64,000 nt of DNA from Georgenia faecalis (GCF_003710105.1 NZ_CP033325.1:1054001-1118000); one strand, 5' to 3'; shown: positions 1-9,030, counted from the stretch's first letter. Program-made: numbers and translations. Notes: generated from the letters alone by a model not told the origin.

Positions 1-2
1 AG

Positions 3-785
3 CTCATGACCTACGTGACCTGCCCGACGATGCGCTACCACCCCGCCGTCGTCGCGCAGAAGGCCGCGACGATGGCCGTGCTCTCCGACGAGCGGTTCAT
101 CCTCGGGCTCGGGGCGGGGGAGAACCTCAACGAGCACGTCGTCGGCGAGCGGTGGCCGGCGGTCGGCGAGCGCCACGACATGCTCGAGGAGGCGCTCGTC
201 ATCATCCGCGCGCTCCTCGCCGGGGAGAACCTCACCCACGAGGGCGACCACTTCCGCGTCGACTCCGCGAAGGTCTGGGACCTGCCGGACAAGCCGGTCG
301 AGCTCGCGGTGGCCGTCTCGGGGCGGCAGTCGGTGTCCCGGTTCTCCGGCCTCGCCGACCACCTCGTCTCCACGGACCCCGACCCCGACCTCGTCGCGCA
401 GTGGTCCGCCGAGCGCGAGAAGGAGGTTCACGGCGGCTCACGGATCATCGGGCAGATCCCCGTGTGCTGGGACCCCGATGCCGACGCCGCCGTCGCCCGC
501 GCCCACGAGCTCTTCCGCTGGTCCGCGCTGGGCTGGGGCGTCAACGCCGACCTGCCGACCACGCGAGGCTTCGAGGAGGCCACCTCCTTCGTCCGCCCGG
601 AGGACGTCGCCGAGTCCATCCCGTGCGGGCCCGACCTCGACGCCATCGTCGAGGCCGTCGCGCCCTACTGGGAGGCCGGGTTCACCGACATCGCGCTCGT
701 CCAGATAGGGGGCTCCGCCCAGGAGGAGTTCCTCGCCACGGCGGCCGAGCCGCTGCTCGAGAAGCTCCGCGCGGCCGCGCCGTAA
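3..785 (+). CDS. LLM-class F420-dependent oxidoreductase, 5' partial
   Basis: The frame is already open at the window edge, so the N-terminus is missing. About 260 residues are visible where the luciferase-like F420-dependent family (TIGR03557, related to F420-dependent glucose-6-phosphate dehydrogenase) usually has about 320. The visible part begins around the YVTCPTMRYHP segment, followed by LGLGAGENLNEH and the GERWP stretch typical of the family. These proteins use reduced or oxidised F420 on a TIM-barrel fold in the cytoplasm; the substrate cannot be read from the sequence. The next gene is convergent. The first in-frame ATG, at 6, lies inside the conserved core, so it is not taken as the start. 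Confidence 0.85.
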   Translation, partial: LMTYVTCPTMRYHPAVVAQKAATMAVLSDERFILGLGAGENLNEHVVGERWPAVGERHDMLEEALVIIRALLAGENLTHEGDHFRVDSAKVWDLPDKPVELAVAVSGRQSVSRFSGLADHLVSTDPDPDLVAQWSAEREKEVHGGSRIIGQIPVCWDPDADAAVARAHELFRWSALGWGVNADLPTTRGFEEATSFVRPEDVAESIPCGPDLDAIVEAVAPYWEAGFTDIALVQIGGSAQEEFLATAAEPLLEKLRAAAP

Positions 786-895
786 AGGATCGCTGGCGTT
801 GTCGAGCCGCCGGTGCGCTCCTGCCGCTCGCCCGTGATGATCGTGCCGGATCGCCGGCGACGGAGCGGGGCTCATCGGTTCCGCAGAGAGGTCCC

Positions 896-1108
896 TCAGC
901 CCGACGGCGGGACCACGCACACGCCGTCGACGCACCATCCGGCCTCACCGTCGGCGCCGCCCAGCGGGGTGAGCGCCGTCAGCGGGACCAGCGGCGGGGC
1001 GGGCGGGAGGGCGGGACCGTCCGTGAGGGACGGCGAAGCCGAGGTCGTCGTGGTGGTGACGACGTCGGCGGCGGGCAGGTCGCCCCGCGCGGCGTTCCCG
1101 GTGCTCAC
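896..1108 (-). CDS. small Cys-pair protein overlapping the DsbA-like gene
   Basis: A 70-residue reading frame whose ATG overlaps the stop of the upstream DsbA-like gene by four bases (ATGA), which implies translational coupling. The middle is Pro/Ala/Thr-rich. The C-terminus ends in GWCVDGVCVVP, with cysteines at about residues 59 and 64 spaced CxxxxC. There is no signal peptide, membrane segment or family I recognise. Position behind a thioredoxin-fold gene and the paired cysteines make a redox substrate or partner conceivable, but this is inference. It could also be a chance frame, although the precise ATGA overlap argues for a real gene. Confidence 0.5.
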   Translation of the reverse strand: MSTGNAARGDLPAADVVTTTTTSASPSLTDGPALPPAPPLVPLTALTPLGGADGEAGWCVDGVCVVPPSG

Positions 1109-1767
1109 GAGGCCACGCCCGCGCGCTCGGCCCGGACCTGCTCCAGGGCCGCGGTGAAGACCTCGGGGTTCTGCGCGCCGGAGATCCCGTAACGACCGTC
1201 GATGACGAAGAACGGGACGCCGGTGATGCCGTAGGCACGGGCCTGCGCGATGTCGGCCTGGACGGCGTCGGCGTGCTCGTGCGTCTCGAGGGCGCGCAGC
1301 ACGTCGTCGCGGTCGAGCCCGACCTCGGCCGCGAGATCGGCGACCTCCTCGGCGCGACCGAGGTGGCGGCCCTCCTCGAAGTACGCGGCGAGGAGCCGCT
1401 CGACGAGCTCGAGCTGGCGGCCGTGGGCCTTGGCGTGGTGGAGCGCCTCGTGGGCGACGAGCGTCTTGGTCTGGCGCACCGCCGCGAAGTCGTAGCTGAG
1501 GCCGACGGACCGCGCGATCTCCGTGACCTGGCCGAGCATCGCCTCGACCTGGTCAGCCGGGATGCCCTTGTGCTCGCTGAGGAAGTCCACGGCGCTGCCC
1601 TCGAAGTCGAGGGGGGTGTCGGGGCTGAGCTCGAAGCTGCGGTAGGTGACGACGACGTCGTCGGCGTCGGGCAGGGCGGCCAGCCCCGCCTCGAACTTCC
1701 GCTTGCCGATGTAGCACCACGGGCAGGCGATGTCGGACCAGATGTCGACGGTGAGGGGAGTGCTCAT
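1105..1767 (-). CDS. DsbA-family thioredoxin-fold oxidoreductase (FrnE-like)
   Basis: A 220-residue cytoplasmic protein of the 2-hydroxychromene-2-carboxylate isomerase/DsbA (FrnE) family. The active-site CPWC lies at residues 15-18 in the context WSDIACPWCYIGK. The inserted helical domain follows, and the cis-proline loop TGVPFFVID is near residue 185. Length is normal. The frame is open 18 codons further upstream, but MSTPLTVDIWSD is the family-typical start. FrnE proteins act as dithiol oxidoreductases or disulfide isomerases and are often linked to oxidative stress. It is the first gene of a probable two-gene unit with the 70-residue Cys-pair gene behind it. No signal peptide is present, so the action is intracellular. 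Confidence 0.9.
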   Translation of the reverse strand: MSTPLTVDIWSDIACPWCYIGKRKFEAGLAALPDADDVVVTYRSFELSPDTPLDFEGSAVDFLSEHKGIPADQVEAMLGQVTEIARSVGLSYDFAAVRQTKTLVAHEALHHAKAHGRQLELVERLLAAYFEEGRHLGRAEEVADLAAEVGLDRDDVLRALETHEHADAVQADIAQARAYGITGVPFFVIDGRYGISGAQNPEVFTAALEQVRAERAGVAS

Positions 1768-1856
1768 GCCAGGGCCAACCCCGTGGCCGAGCGTGGCATT
1801 CCAGGCCGCGGACGGGCGCACGGCGGGGGCCGCGGGGGACCCCCGGGGTCCGTGCG

Positions 1857-2960
1857 CTACGCCGGCTTCTTCTCGCGGGTCTTCGCCGGCCGCTTGGGCG
1901 CCGCCGTCGTCTTCGCGGTGGACGACTTCGCCGCGGTCGTCTTGGCGGTGGACGACTTCGCCGCCGCCGACTTGGTCGTGGAGGACTTGCTCGCGGCGGC
2001 CTTGCTGGTGGACGAGGACCGGCTCGAGGAGGACGCGCGGGACGCGCGCTTGGGCTTCGCCTCGCCGTCCCCGGAGTCCGCGTCATCCCCGGAGTCCGCG
2101 TCGTCGTCAGCCGCGGAGGACGACGCCCCTCCGCCCGATGCGGCCTCCTTTTCCTCGACCGCGCCCCCGGCGCGCTTCTTCTTCGATGCCTCGACGGAGC
2201 GGCGCAGCGCCTCCATGAGGTCGAGGACCTCGCCGCCCTCGTCGTCGTCCTTGGTCCCGAACGTCTTCTCCGTGTCGAGCGCGTCGCCCTCCGCGAGCTT
2301 CGCCTCGATGAGCTTGGTGAGCTCCTCCTGGTACTCGTCGCTGAACCCGGAGGGGTCGAAGTCCGCGGAGAAGCTGTCGACCAGCGCGGCGCTCATCTTC
2401 AGCTCCTTCTCGCTGATCCGCGCCGACTGCTCGAGCTCGGGGAAGTCCGCCGCGCGGACCTCGTCGTCCCACAGCAGCCCCTGGAGCACGAGGACGTCGC
2501 CGCGCACCCGCAGCGCGCCGAGCCGCGACTTCTGCCGCAGCGTGAAGCTGACGATGGCGGTGCGGTCGGTCTCCTCGAGGGTCTGGCGCAGGAGCTGGTA
2601 CGACTTCGTCGACTTGGAGTCGGGGCCGACGAAGTAGCTCTTCTCCATCATGATCGGGTCGATCTGCTCGCTCGGGACGAACTCCATGACGTCGATCTCG
2701 CGGTTCTTCTCCACCGGCAGCGAGGCGAGCTCCTCGTCGGAGAGGACGACCGTCTGCTCGCCGTCGTCGTACGCCTTGGCGATGTCACCCCACTGGACCA
2801 CCTCGTCGCAGATCTCGCAGCGCCGCTGGTAGCGGATCCGGCCGCCGTCGGCCCCGTGGACCTGGTGGAGGCGCACGTCGTGGCTCTCCGTGGCGGAGTA
2901 CAGCTTGATCGGGACGTTGACGAGCCCGAACGTGATGGCTCCGGTCCAGATGGCACGCAT
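1857..2960 (-). CDS. ku: Ku DNA-end-binding protein
   Basis: A 367-residue bacterial Ku starting MRAIWTGAITFGLVNVP. The core contains the family segments CDEVVQW, EIDVMEFVP, KSYFVGPD and the central SFTLRQKSRLGALRVR region. Ku forms a homodimeric ring on broken DNA ends and recruits LigD in non-homologous end joining. The core ends near residue 260; the last ~110 residues are acidic, then Lys/Ala/Ser/Thr-rich with repeats of the AKSSTAKTTA type, a basic tail as in other actinobacterial Ku proteins that bind DNA non-specifically. A good ribosome site (AGGAAAGGG) precedes the ATG. It is divergent from ligD, sharing the 2961-3119 intergenic region. Confidence 0.97.
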   Translation of the reverse strand: MRAIWTGAITFGLVNVPIKLYSATESHDVRLHQVHGADGGRIRYQRRCEICDEVVQWGDIAKAYDDGEQTVVLSDEELASLPVEKNREIDVMEFVPSEQIDPIMMEKSYFVGPDSKSTKSYQLLRQTLEETDRTAIVSFTLRQKSRLGALRVRGDVLVLQGLLWDDEVRAADFPELEQSARISEKELKMSAALVDSFSADFDPSGFSDEYQEELTKLIEAKLAEGDALDTEKTFGTKDDDEGGEVLDLMEALRRSVEASKKKRAGGAVEEKEAASGGGASSSAADDDADSGDDADSGDGEAKPKRASRASSSSRSSSTSKAAASKSSTTKSAAAKSSTAKTTAAKSSTAKTTAAPKRPAKTREKKPA

Positions 2961-3128
2961 GATCGGTCCCTTTCCTCGCAGGCCAGTCAACCGGCGACGA
3001 CGACGCCCCGCCACCCGGCCGCACCGCCACGGATCGGGGCAGCGTACCGCCGCGGCGGCGTCGTGCCGAGGGCCCCGCCAGGGCGTGGTGGGGTGCGGAC
3101 GGCGGGGCCGCGCGTGAGGATGGCGGCC

Positions 3129-5783
3129 ATGGCGAGGAATGATCAGCCCGAGACGGTCGTCGTCGAGGGCCGGAGGCTGCGGCTGACCAACCTCACCAAG
3201 GTCCTCTACCCGGTGACCGGGACGACGAAGGCGGAGATCATCGCCTACTACGCGGAGATCGCCCCGGCGATGCTGCCGCACTGCGCCGGGCGGCCCGCCA
3301 CCCGCAAGCGTTGGCCCAACGGGGTGGGGACCGACGCGGAGCCGGGCCAGATGTTCTTCCAGAAGAACCTCGACGACGGCACCCCGGACTGGGTGGTGCG
3401 CGCCCCCATCGACCACAGCTCGCGCACCTACGACTACCCCCTCGTCGACGACACCGCGACGCTCGTGTGGCTCGCCCAGGTGGCCGCCCTGGAGATCCAC
3501 GTGCCGCAGTGGCGGTTCGGCTCGGACGGCACCCGCCGCAACCCGGACCGCCTCGTCCTCGACCTCGACCCCGGCCCGGGCGCGGGGCTGCCGGAGTGCG
3601 CGGAGGTGGCCGGGCACGCCCGCGCCATCCTCACCGGGATGGGCCTGGACCCCGTGCCGGTGACCAGCGGCTCCAAGGGCATCCACCTCTACGCCCCGCT
3701 CGACGGCGCCCACACGTCCGACCAGATCAGCGACCTCGCCCACGAGCTGGCCCGCGCGCTCGAGGCGGACCACCCGGACCTCGTCGTCTCGGACATGAAG
3801 AAGTCGCTGCGCGAGGGCAAGGTGCTCGTCGACTGGTCGCAGAACAACGGGTCGAAGACGACCATCGCCCCGTACTCGCTGCGCGGGCGCGAGCGGCCCA
3901 CCGTCGCCGTCCCACGGACCTGGGAGGAGATCGCCGACGACGGCCTGCGGCACCTCGAGATGGCCGAGGTCCTCGACCGGGTCCGGGAGCTCGGCGACCC
4001 GATGGCCGACCTCGCCCGCGCCGCCGACCGGGCGGGCGGCGGGCCGACCCGCGACCGGCTCGAGATCTACCGCGCCAAGCGCGACGCGTCCCGCACGCCT
4101 GAGCCGGTGCCGGACCGGGTGGCGGACGCCGGGGAGCCGATCTTCGTCATCCAGGAGCACCACGCCAGCCGGTTGCACTGGGACCTGCGCCTGGCCCACG
4201 ACGGCGTCCTCGTCAGCTGGGCACTGCCCAAGGGCGTACCGGTGGACCCCGCCAAGAACCACCTCGCGGTGCAGACCGAGGACCACCCCATGGAGTACGC
4301 CACCTTCTCCGGGACCATCCCGGCGGGGGAGTACGGCGCGGGCGAGATGAGCATCTGGGACACCGGCACCTACGACCTCGAGAAGTGGCGGGAGGGCAAG
4401 GAGGTCATCGTCACCCTCCACGGCGGGCCCGACGGTGGCCTCGCCGGCGGCCCGGGGCGGTCCACCCGCGTCGCGCTCATCCGCACCGGCGGGCGCCGCG
4501 AGGAGGAGGCCAACCACTGGCTCATCCACCTCATGCGGCCCGCGGGAGAGACGTCCTCCGGCGGCGGGGACGGCGATCACCCGGGGGAGTGGCGCGCCCG
4601 CGGCGGTGGGGTGAGCCGGGAGAGACCGGCGCGGGGCAAGCCAGTGCCCGAGAAGCGGGGCCGCGAGCAGCCCGCGCCCGAGAAGAAGTCGGCACCCGAG
4701 AATCCCGCGCCTGAGGAGCCAACGCCCGAGAGCCCCACGCCCGAGAGCCCCACGCCCGAGAAGCCCGCGCGGGCGACGCCGTCGGGCCGGTCCCGGGGGT
4801 CCTCGTCTCCCCGCGTCGCGGCCCCGGTCCCGATGCTCGCGACCCCGGGCGACGAGTCCGGCGTGCGGGTCGCCGAGGACTGGGCGCTGGAGATGAAGTG
4901 GGACGGCATCCGCGCCGTCGTCCTCGTCGACGGCGACGACGTCCGGCTCGTGTCCCGCAACGGCATCGACCTCACGGCGACGTACCCCGAGCTCGCCGGC
5001 GTCGCGGCGTGCGTCGACGCCGGGCACGCGGTGCTCGACGGGGAGATCGTCGCGCTCGACGAGCGTGGACGCCCCAGCTTCTCGGTCCTCCAGCAGCGGA
5101 TGAACCTCAGCGCGCCGCGGGACGTCACGCGGGCGGCGGCGACCTGGCCGGTCCACCTCATGCTCTTCGACGTCCTCGAGGTCGACGACATGTCCTGGCG
5201 CGACCAGCCCTACGACGCCCGGCGCGAGGCCCTGGAGCTCCTCGTCGACGCCGACCGCGACGAGCACGTCGAGGTGCCCCCCGCGTTCGGCGGCGACGTC
5301 GAGGCGGCGATGGCCGCCTCGCGCGCCTGGCAGCTCGAGGGCGTGGTCGCCAAGCGCCGTGACTCCGTCTACCTCGAGGGCCGGCGGTCGCCCGCGTGGC
5401 TCAAGATCAAGCACAGCGAGGCCGAGGAGGTCGTCGTCGTCGGCTGGAAGCCGGGCCAGGGCTCGCGGGCCGGAAGGGTCGGATCCCTGCTCCTCGCGGT
5501 CCCCGACGACGACGGCGCGCTGACCTACGTCGGCAAGGTGGGCAGCGGCTTCACCGAGAAGGAGACGGCCGCATGGGTGAAGAAGCTGGCCCCGTTGGAG
5601 CGTGACTCGCCGGCGCTCGGTGACGTCCCACGGCCCGACGCGCGCGATGCCCGTTGGGTGGAGCCGGTGCTCGTCGCCGAGGTCGAGTTCTCCGAGCGCA
5701 CCTCCACCGGGCGGCTGCGTCACCCCCGGTGGCGAGGCTGGCGCCCGGACAAGGACGCGGAGGATCTCTCGCCGAGCCGATGA
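3129..5783 (+). CDS. ligD: multifunctional ATP-dependent DNA ligase LigD
   Basis: An 884-residue NHEJ enzyme with mycobacterial domain order Pol-PE-Lig. The N-terminal primase-polymerase domain begins RLTNLTKVLYP and carries the metal-binding DLD (residues 145-147). The 3'-phosphoesterase domain starts about residue 338 (FVIQEHHASRLHWDLRL). A linker of about 90 residues is built from PAPE/PTPES repeats. The ligase domain has the nucleotidyl lysine in KWDGIRA (Lys590), a VLDGEIV motif and a WLKIKH motif. It fills, processes and seals Ku-bound ends using ATP. An in-frame ATG at 3120 (MAAMARND) is an alternative start. It is divergent from ku, so the pair is probably co-regulated from the 160-bp gap. 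Confidence 0.97.
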   Translation: MARNDQPETVVVEGRRLRLTNLTKVLYPVTGTTKAEIIAYYAEIAPAMLPHCAGRPATRKRWPNGVGTDAEPGQMFFQKNLDDGTPDWVVRAPIDHSSRTYDYPLVDDTATLVWLAQVAALEIHVPQWRFGSDGTRRNPDRLVLDLDPGPGAGLPECAEVAGHARAILTGMGLDPVPVTSGSKGIHLYAPLDGAHTSDQISDLAHELARALEADHPDLVVSDMKKSLREGKVLVDWSQNNGSKTTIAPYSLRGRERPTVAVPRTWEEIADDGLRHLEMAEVLDRVRELGDPMADLARAADRAGGGPTRDRLEIYRAKRDASRTPEPVPDRVADAGEPIFVIQEHHASRLHWDLRLAHDGVLVSWALPKGVPVDPAKNHLAVQTEDHPMEYATFSGTIPAGEYGAGEMSIWDTGTYDLEKWREGKEVIVTLHGGPDGGLAGGPGRSTRVALIRTGGRREEEANHWLIHLMRPAGETSSGGGDGDHPGEWRARGGGVSRERPARGKPVPEKRGREQPAPEKKSAPENPAPEEPTPESPTPESPTPEKPARATPSGRSRGSSSPRVAAPVPMLATPGDESGVRVAEDWALEMKWDGIRAVVLVDGDDVRLVSRNGIDLTATYPELAGVAACVDAGHAVLDGEIVALDERGRPSFSVLQQRMNLSAPRDVTRAAATWPVHLMLFDVLEVDDMSWRDQPYDARREALELLVDADRDEHVEVPPAFGGDVEAAMAASRAWQLEGVVAKRRDSVYLEGRRSPAWLKIKHSEAEEVVVVGWKPGQGSRAGRVGSLLLAVPDDDGALTYVGKVGSGFTEKETAAWVKKLAPLERDSPALGDVPRPDARDARWVEPVLVAEVEFSERTSTGRLRHPRWRGWRPDKDAEDLSPSR

Positions 5784-5799
5784 AAGAGGCTTCCAAGGC

Positions 5800-5854
5800 C
5801 TTCCCCATGATGGGGAAAGATCTTTACGCTGTGTCCTGGCTCACGTCGGACACA
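5800..5854. promoter_or_regulatory. two small inverted repeats upstream of the wall-anchored hydrolase gene
   Basis: Between ligD and the next gene there is a locally A/T-richer stretch. The arms TTCCCCA (5801-5807) and TGGGGAA (5811-5817) form a 7-bp stem with a 3-nt loop. The arms TGTGTCC (5830-5836) and GGACACA (5848-5854) form a second inverted repeat. The first could end ligD transcription; the second lies in the leader or promoter of the following gene and could be an operator. There is no T tract. Function is inferred from position only. Confidence 0.35.
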
Positions 5855-5941
5855 TCCCCCTGCCGCTAGCCCCGGCTCGCGCGCGGGGGGCCCAGGCTCG
5901 TCGCGTCGCCGTCCTCGCCTCGAGTCAAGGGAGAAGCTCCG

Positions 5942-8920
5942 ATGACGACCTTCCGTCCAGCCCGTGCCGCGGCTGCGGCCGCCGGGGCCGCGCTGCTGCT
6001 CGCCATGGTCCCGGCGCCGGCCGTCCTGGCCGACGTCGCCGTCCCGGGCGCCGATGCCCAGGCCGGCGCCAGCACGCTCACGGTCCACTACTACAAGCCG
6101 GGCTCGCAGTACGAGAGCGGTATCGAGGCCGCCGCCCTCGGGGGCGCCGAAGGCACCCTCACCGACGTGGACGCCGACGGGTTCGGCACCACGATGACGT
6201 TCTCCTTCCCCGAGGAGGAGCCGGACGCCTACCTCGGGTTCACGGTGACCGAGGACAGCACGTTCCCCGACGACACCCGGTACGTGCGCGCGGTCGACGG
6301 CGCGGCGGAGGTCTGGGTCGTCGACGGCGACCCCCGCGCCTACGACGAGCCGACGCGGATCGACCCGGAGGTCGTCGTCAAGCGCGACGCGAAGGCGTAC
6401 GTCGCCGTCGAGGACCTCACCGAGCTCCTCGACCTCACCTACACCTACGGCAGCAACGGCTACCTCTTCGACGGCGCGGCGCCCGGCACCCTCGACGTCC
6501 TCACCATCCACCGCGGCCGGGACTACTTCGAGATCGCCGTCGACCGCGACCGGATCGGGTCCAACGTCACCGGCAACATGCTCAACGAGTACACCGACCT
6601 GGTCTTCGACGACGTCGACGGCTTCCGGCAGGGCGGTCGGTACTACCTCTCCTTCGGTGCGATCGAGCGCCTCTTCCAGGTCCGTCCCCTCGTGCTCGAC
6701 GGCGCGGAGTACCTCCTCGAGAAGCAGTTCGTCGCCCACGACGAGATCACCCCGGCCGACCCGGGTGACGTGGGCTTCGACCCCGCCCGGCTCGCCGAGC
6801 TCGACGACTACATCAACGCCCAGGTCGCCGACGGGTCCTCCGCCGTCGCCGTCGTCGTCACCAAGGACGGCAAGGTCGTCAAGGAGGACGCCTACGGGTA
6901 CGCCCTGCGCTACTCCACGAGCGAGGTCGACGGCGTCACGCAGCCCGCCGAGCTGCTCCCGCAGTCCCAGTGGCAGCCGGCGGAGGTCGACACGCTCTTC
7001 GACCTCGCCTCGAACACCAAGATGTACGCCACGAACTACGCCCTCCAGCGGTTGGTGAGCGAGGGGCGGCTCGACCTCGACCGCACCCTCGTGTCCTTCC
7101 CCGGCTGGGAGGGCTTCACCGATGCCAACTCCGTCTACACGGGCAAGTGGACCGTCGGCGGGGAGGGCGGGATCCCGGAGCGGTACACGGGCAAGGAGAC
7201 CATCACCGTCCGCGACATCCTCCACCACCACGCCGGGCTCATCCCGGACCCCGAGTACCCCAACCTCGGCTCCGCGGGGGAGCTGTGGTACCAGACCAGC
7301 GACCACACCGACCGGTCGGGGATCATCGAGAGGATCTCCCAGACGCCCCTGCGGTACGCCCCGCGCACGACCTTCGCCTACAGCGACGTCGACTACATGA
7401 TCCTCGGTCTGCTCATCGAGCAGATCAGCGGCAAGCCGCTCGACGTGTACCTCGAGGAGGAGATCTACGGCCCCCTCGGGCTGGACGACACCCTCTTCAC
7501 CCCGCTCGAGCACGGCGTCGCGCCGTCGCGGATCGCCGCCACCGAGCTCAACGGCAACACGCGTGACGGCAACGTCTCGTTCGGCGCCCACGCGGACGGC
7601 ACCCCCGTGTACATCCGGGACTACACCCTCCAGGGGGAGGTCCACGACGAGAAGGCGTTCTACTCGATGGACGGGGTCTCCGGCCACGCGGGCCTGTTCT
7701 CCACCACCTCGGACATGGCGGTCCTCACCCAGCTCATGCTGGGTGGCGGCATCTACGGCGGGGAGCAGTACTTCACCCAGGAGGTCATCGACGAGTTCCT
7801 CACGCCGTACAGCCTCGACCCCGCCAACGTCGACGCCTCGACAGTCGCCCTGGGCTGGCGCGTGCACTCCAAGAGCGCGGCCGCGTACTACTACTTCAAC
7901 TGGGGGCCCAGCCGCAGCACCTTCGGGCACCAGGGCTGGACCGGCACGCTCACGGTCATCGACCCGCTCCACGACCTCACCATCACCATCCTCACGAACA
8001 TGCGGCACTCCCCGGTGATCAACCCGCCCAACGGGTTCGAGGGCGCGAACTTCCCCATCGCCGACCTGGCGCCGATCTCGGCCCACGTGTACCGCGCGCT
8101 CGAGGGCGAGTCCCAGCAGTACAACCCGCTCGTCGAGATCGGCGACGTCGAGGACGTCTCCGTGGAGCGGGGCACCCCGCTCGAGGCCGCCCTGGCGGCG
8201 CTGCCAGCCGCGACGACCGTGGTGGACACGGCCGGGGCCACCCACGCCGCCCCGCTGACGTGGGAGATCGCGGACTACGACGGCGCCACCCCCGGCGCCT
8301 ACGCCGCGCGCGGCACCTTCGCCCTGCCCGCCGGTGTCACCCAGGCCGAGCCCCCGGTCGAGCTCGCCGTGGACGCGACCGTCACGGTCACGCTGCCGGA
8401 GCCCTCGATCGCCCTGTCCGCGGACGAGGTGGACCCGGGCGCGGACGTCGGCGTCTCGGGGGAGGGCTTCGCGCCGGGTGAGCGCGTCGAGATCCGGCTG
8501 GTCGACGGGTCGGATCCGACGGAGGAGCTCGGCGACGCCGTGCTCCTCGGGACCGCCGACGTCGCCGCCACGAGCGAGCTCGCGCAGACCGTGACGATCG
8601 ACGCGGCGACGGTCCCCGGCGCGTACGTCGTCGTCGTCACCGGGCTGGACTCGGAGCGGACAGCGACGAGCGCGCTGACCGTGCGGCCCGGGACGCCGAC
8701 CCAGGGACCGACCGAGCCGCCGACGGAGGATCCGACGGGGGAGCCGACGGGCGACCCGGGCGGTGCACCCGGCGGTGACCAGGGGCGGCCGCCAGCCCCC
8801 GGCGGCGGTGACCTGCCGCGGACGGGCGGTGCGCCGCCGGTGTGGCTGCCGGCCCTGGGGCTGCTGCTGGCCGGGGCGCTCACCCTGCTCGGCGCGCGAC
8901 GCCGTGGCGAGGCGCGGTAG
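5942..8920 (+). CDS. secreted LPxTG-anchored class-C beta-lactamase-fold serine hydrolase
   Basis: A 992-residue exported protein. A signal peptide (residues 1-30, ending PAVLADVA) is preceded by a GGGAGAAG ribosome site. Next come a beta-sandwich resembling pullulanase-associated domains (LTVHYYKPG onward), a segment like the copper-amine-oxidase N-terminal domain, then the serine hydrolase core with Ser357-x-x-Lys360 (SNTK), Tyr480 (YSD) and His663 (HQG). Bacterial Ig-like domains follow, then a Pro/Thr-rich stalk and the sortase signal LPRTG (958-962), a membrane segment and RRR. The catalytic residues imply a DD-peptidase or esterase rather than a drug-resistance beta-lactamase. It would sit on the outer wall face. 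No sortase gene lies in the window. Confidence 0.88.
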   Translation: MTTFRPARAAAAAAGAALLLAMVPAPAVLADVAVPGADAQAGASTLTVHYYKPGSQYESGIEAAALGGAEGTLTDVDADGFGTTMTFSFPEEEPDAYLGFTVTEDSTFPDDTRYVRAVDGAAEVWVVDGDPRAYDEPTRIDPEVVVKRDAKAYVAVEDLTELLDLTYTYGSNGYLFDGAAPGTLDVLTIHRGRDYFEIAVDRDRIGSNVTGNMLNEYTDLVFDDVDGFRQGGRYYLSFGAIERLFQVRPLVLDGAEYLLEKQFVAHDEITPADPGDVGFDPARLAELDDYINAQVADGSSAVAVVVTKDGKVVKEDAYGYALRYSTSEVDGVTQPAELLPQSQWQPAEVDTLFDLASNTKMYATNYALQRLVSEGRLDLDRTLVSFPGWEGFTDANSVYTGKWTVGGEGGIPERYTGKETITVRDILHHHAGLIPDPEYPNLGSAGELWYQTSDHTDRSGIIERISQTPLRYAPRTTFAYSDVDYMILGLLIEQISGKPLDVYLEEEIYGPLGLDDTLFTPLEHGVAPSRIAATELNGNTRDGNVSFGAHADGTPVYIRDYTLQGEVHDEKAFYSMDGVSGHAGLFSTTSDMAVLTQLMLGGGIYGGEQYFTQEVIDEFLTPYSLDPANVDASTVALGWRVHSKSAAAYYYFNWGPSRSTFGHQGWTGTLTVIDPLHDLTITILTNMRHSPVINPPNGFEGANFPIADLAPISAHVYRALEGESQQYNPLVEIGDVEDVSVERGTPLEAALAALPAATTVVDTAGATHAAPLTWEIADYDGATPGAYAARGTFALPAGVTQAEPPVELAVDATVTVTLPEPSIALSADEVDPGADVGVSGEGFAPGERVEIRLVDGSDPTEELGDAVLLGTADVAATSELAQTVTIDAATVPGAYVVVVTGLDSERTATSALTVRPGTPTQGPTEPPTEDPTGEPTGDPGGAPGGDQGRPPAPGGGDLPRTGGAPPVWLPALGLLLAGALTLLGARRRGEAR

Positions 8921-8935
8921 GCGGCGCAGCCGGGG

Positions 8936-8974
8936 GGCGGCTCGGGGCGGCGCGGCGTGCCGCCCCGAGCCGCC
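8936..8974. terminator. 16-bp perfect hairpin downstream of the hydrolase gene
   Basis: The arms GGCGGCTCGGGGCGGC (8936-8951) and GCCGCCCCGAGCCGCC (8959-8974) are exact reverse complements with a 7-nt loop, 15 bases after the stop codon. There is no T tract, as is common for actinobacterial terminators. It most likely ends transcription of the hydrolase gene before proA. Confidence 0.7.
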
Positions 8975-8983
8975 GTCCTCCCA

Positions 8984-9030
8984 CCTCGTGATCATGCAGA
9001 GACGCCGGGCGTTTCTGCATGATCACGAGG
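8984..9030. repeat. 47-nt near-perfect palindrome containing TGATCATGCAGA
   Basis: The arms CCTCGTGATCATGCAGA (8984-9000) and TCTGCATGATCACGAGG (9014-9030) are exact reverse complements. The interior GACGCC/GGCGTT also pairs with one G-T, so 23-bp arms surround a single central base. It follows directly on the GC-rich terminator hairpin and precedes proA. It is A/T-richer than its surroundings and has no T tract. I see no second copy in this window. It could be a dispersed intergenic palindrome (REP/MITE-like), a strong terminator or a protein site. Confidence 0.7.

Noticed and set aside
2961-3119. TTGACT near the ku start as a -35 box
   Set aside because: The matching -10 position would fall on the start codon, and no TANNNT is present.
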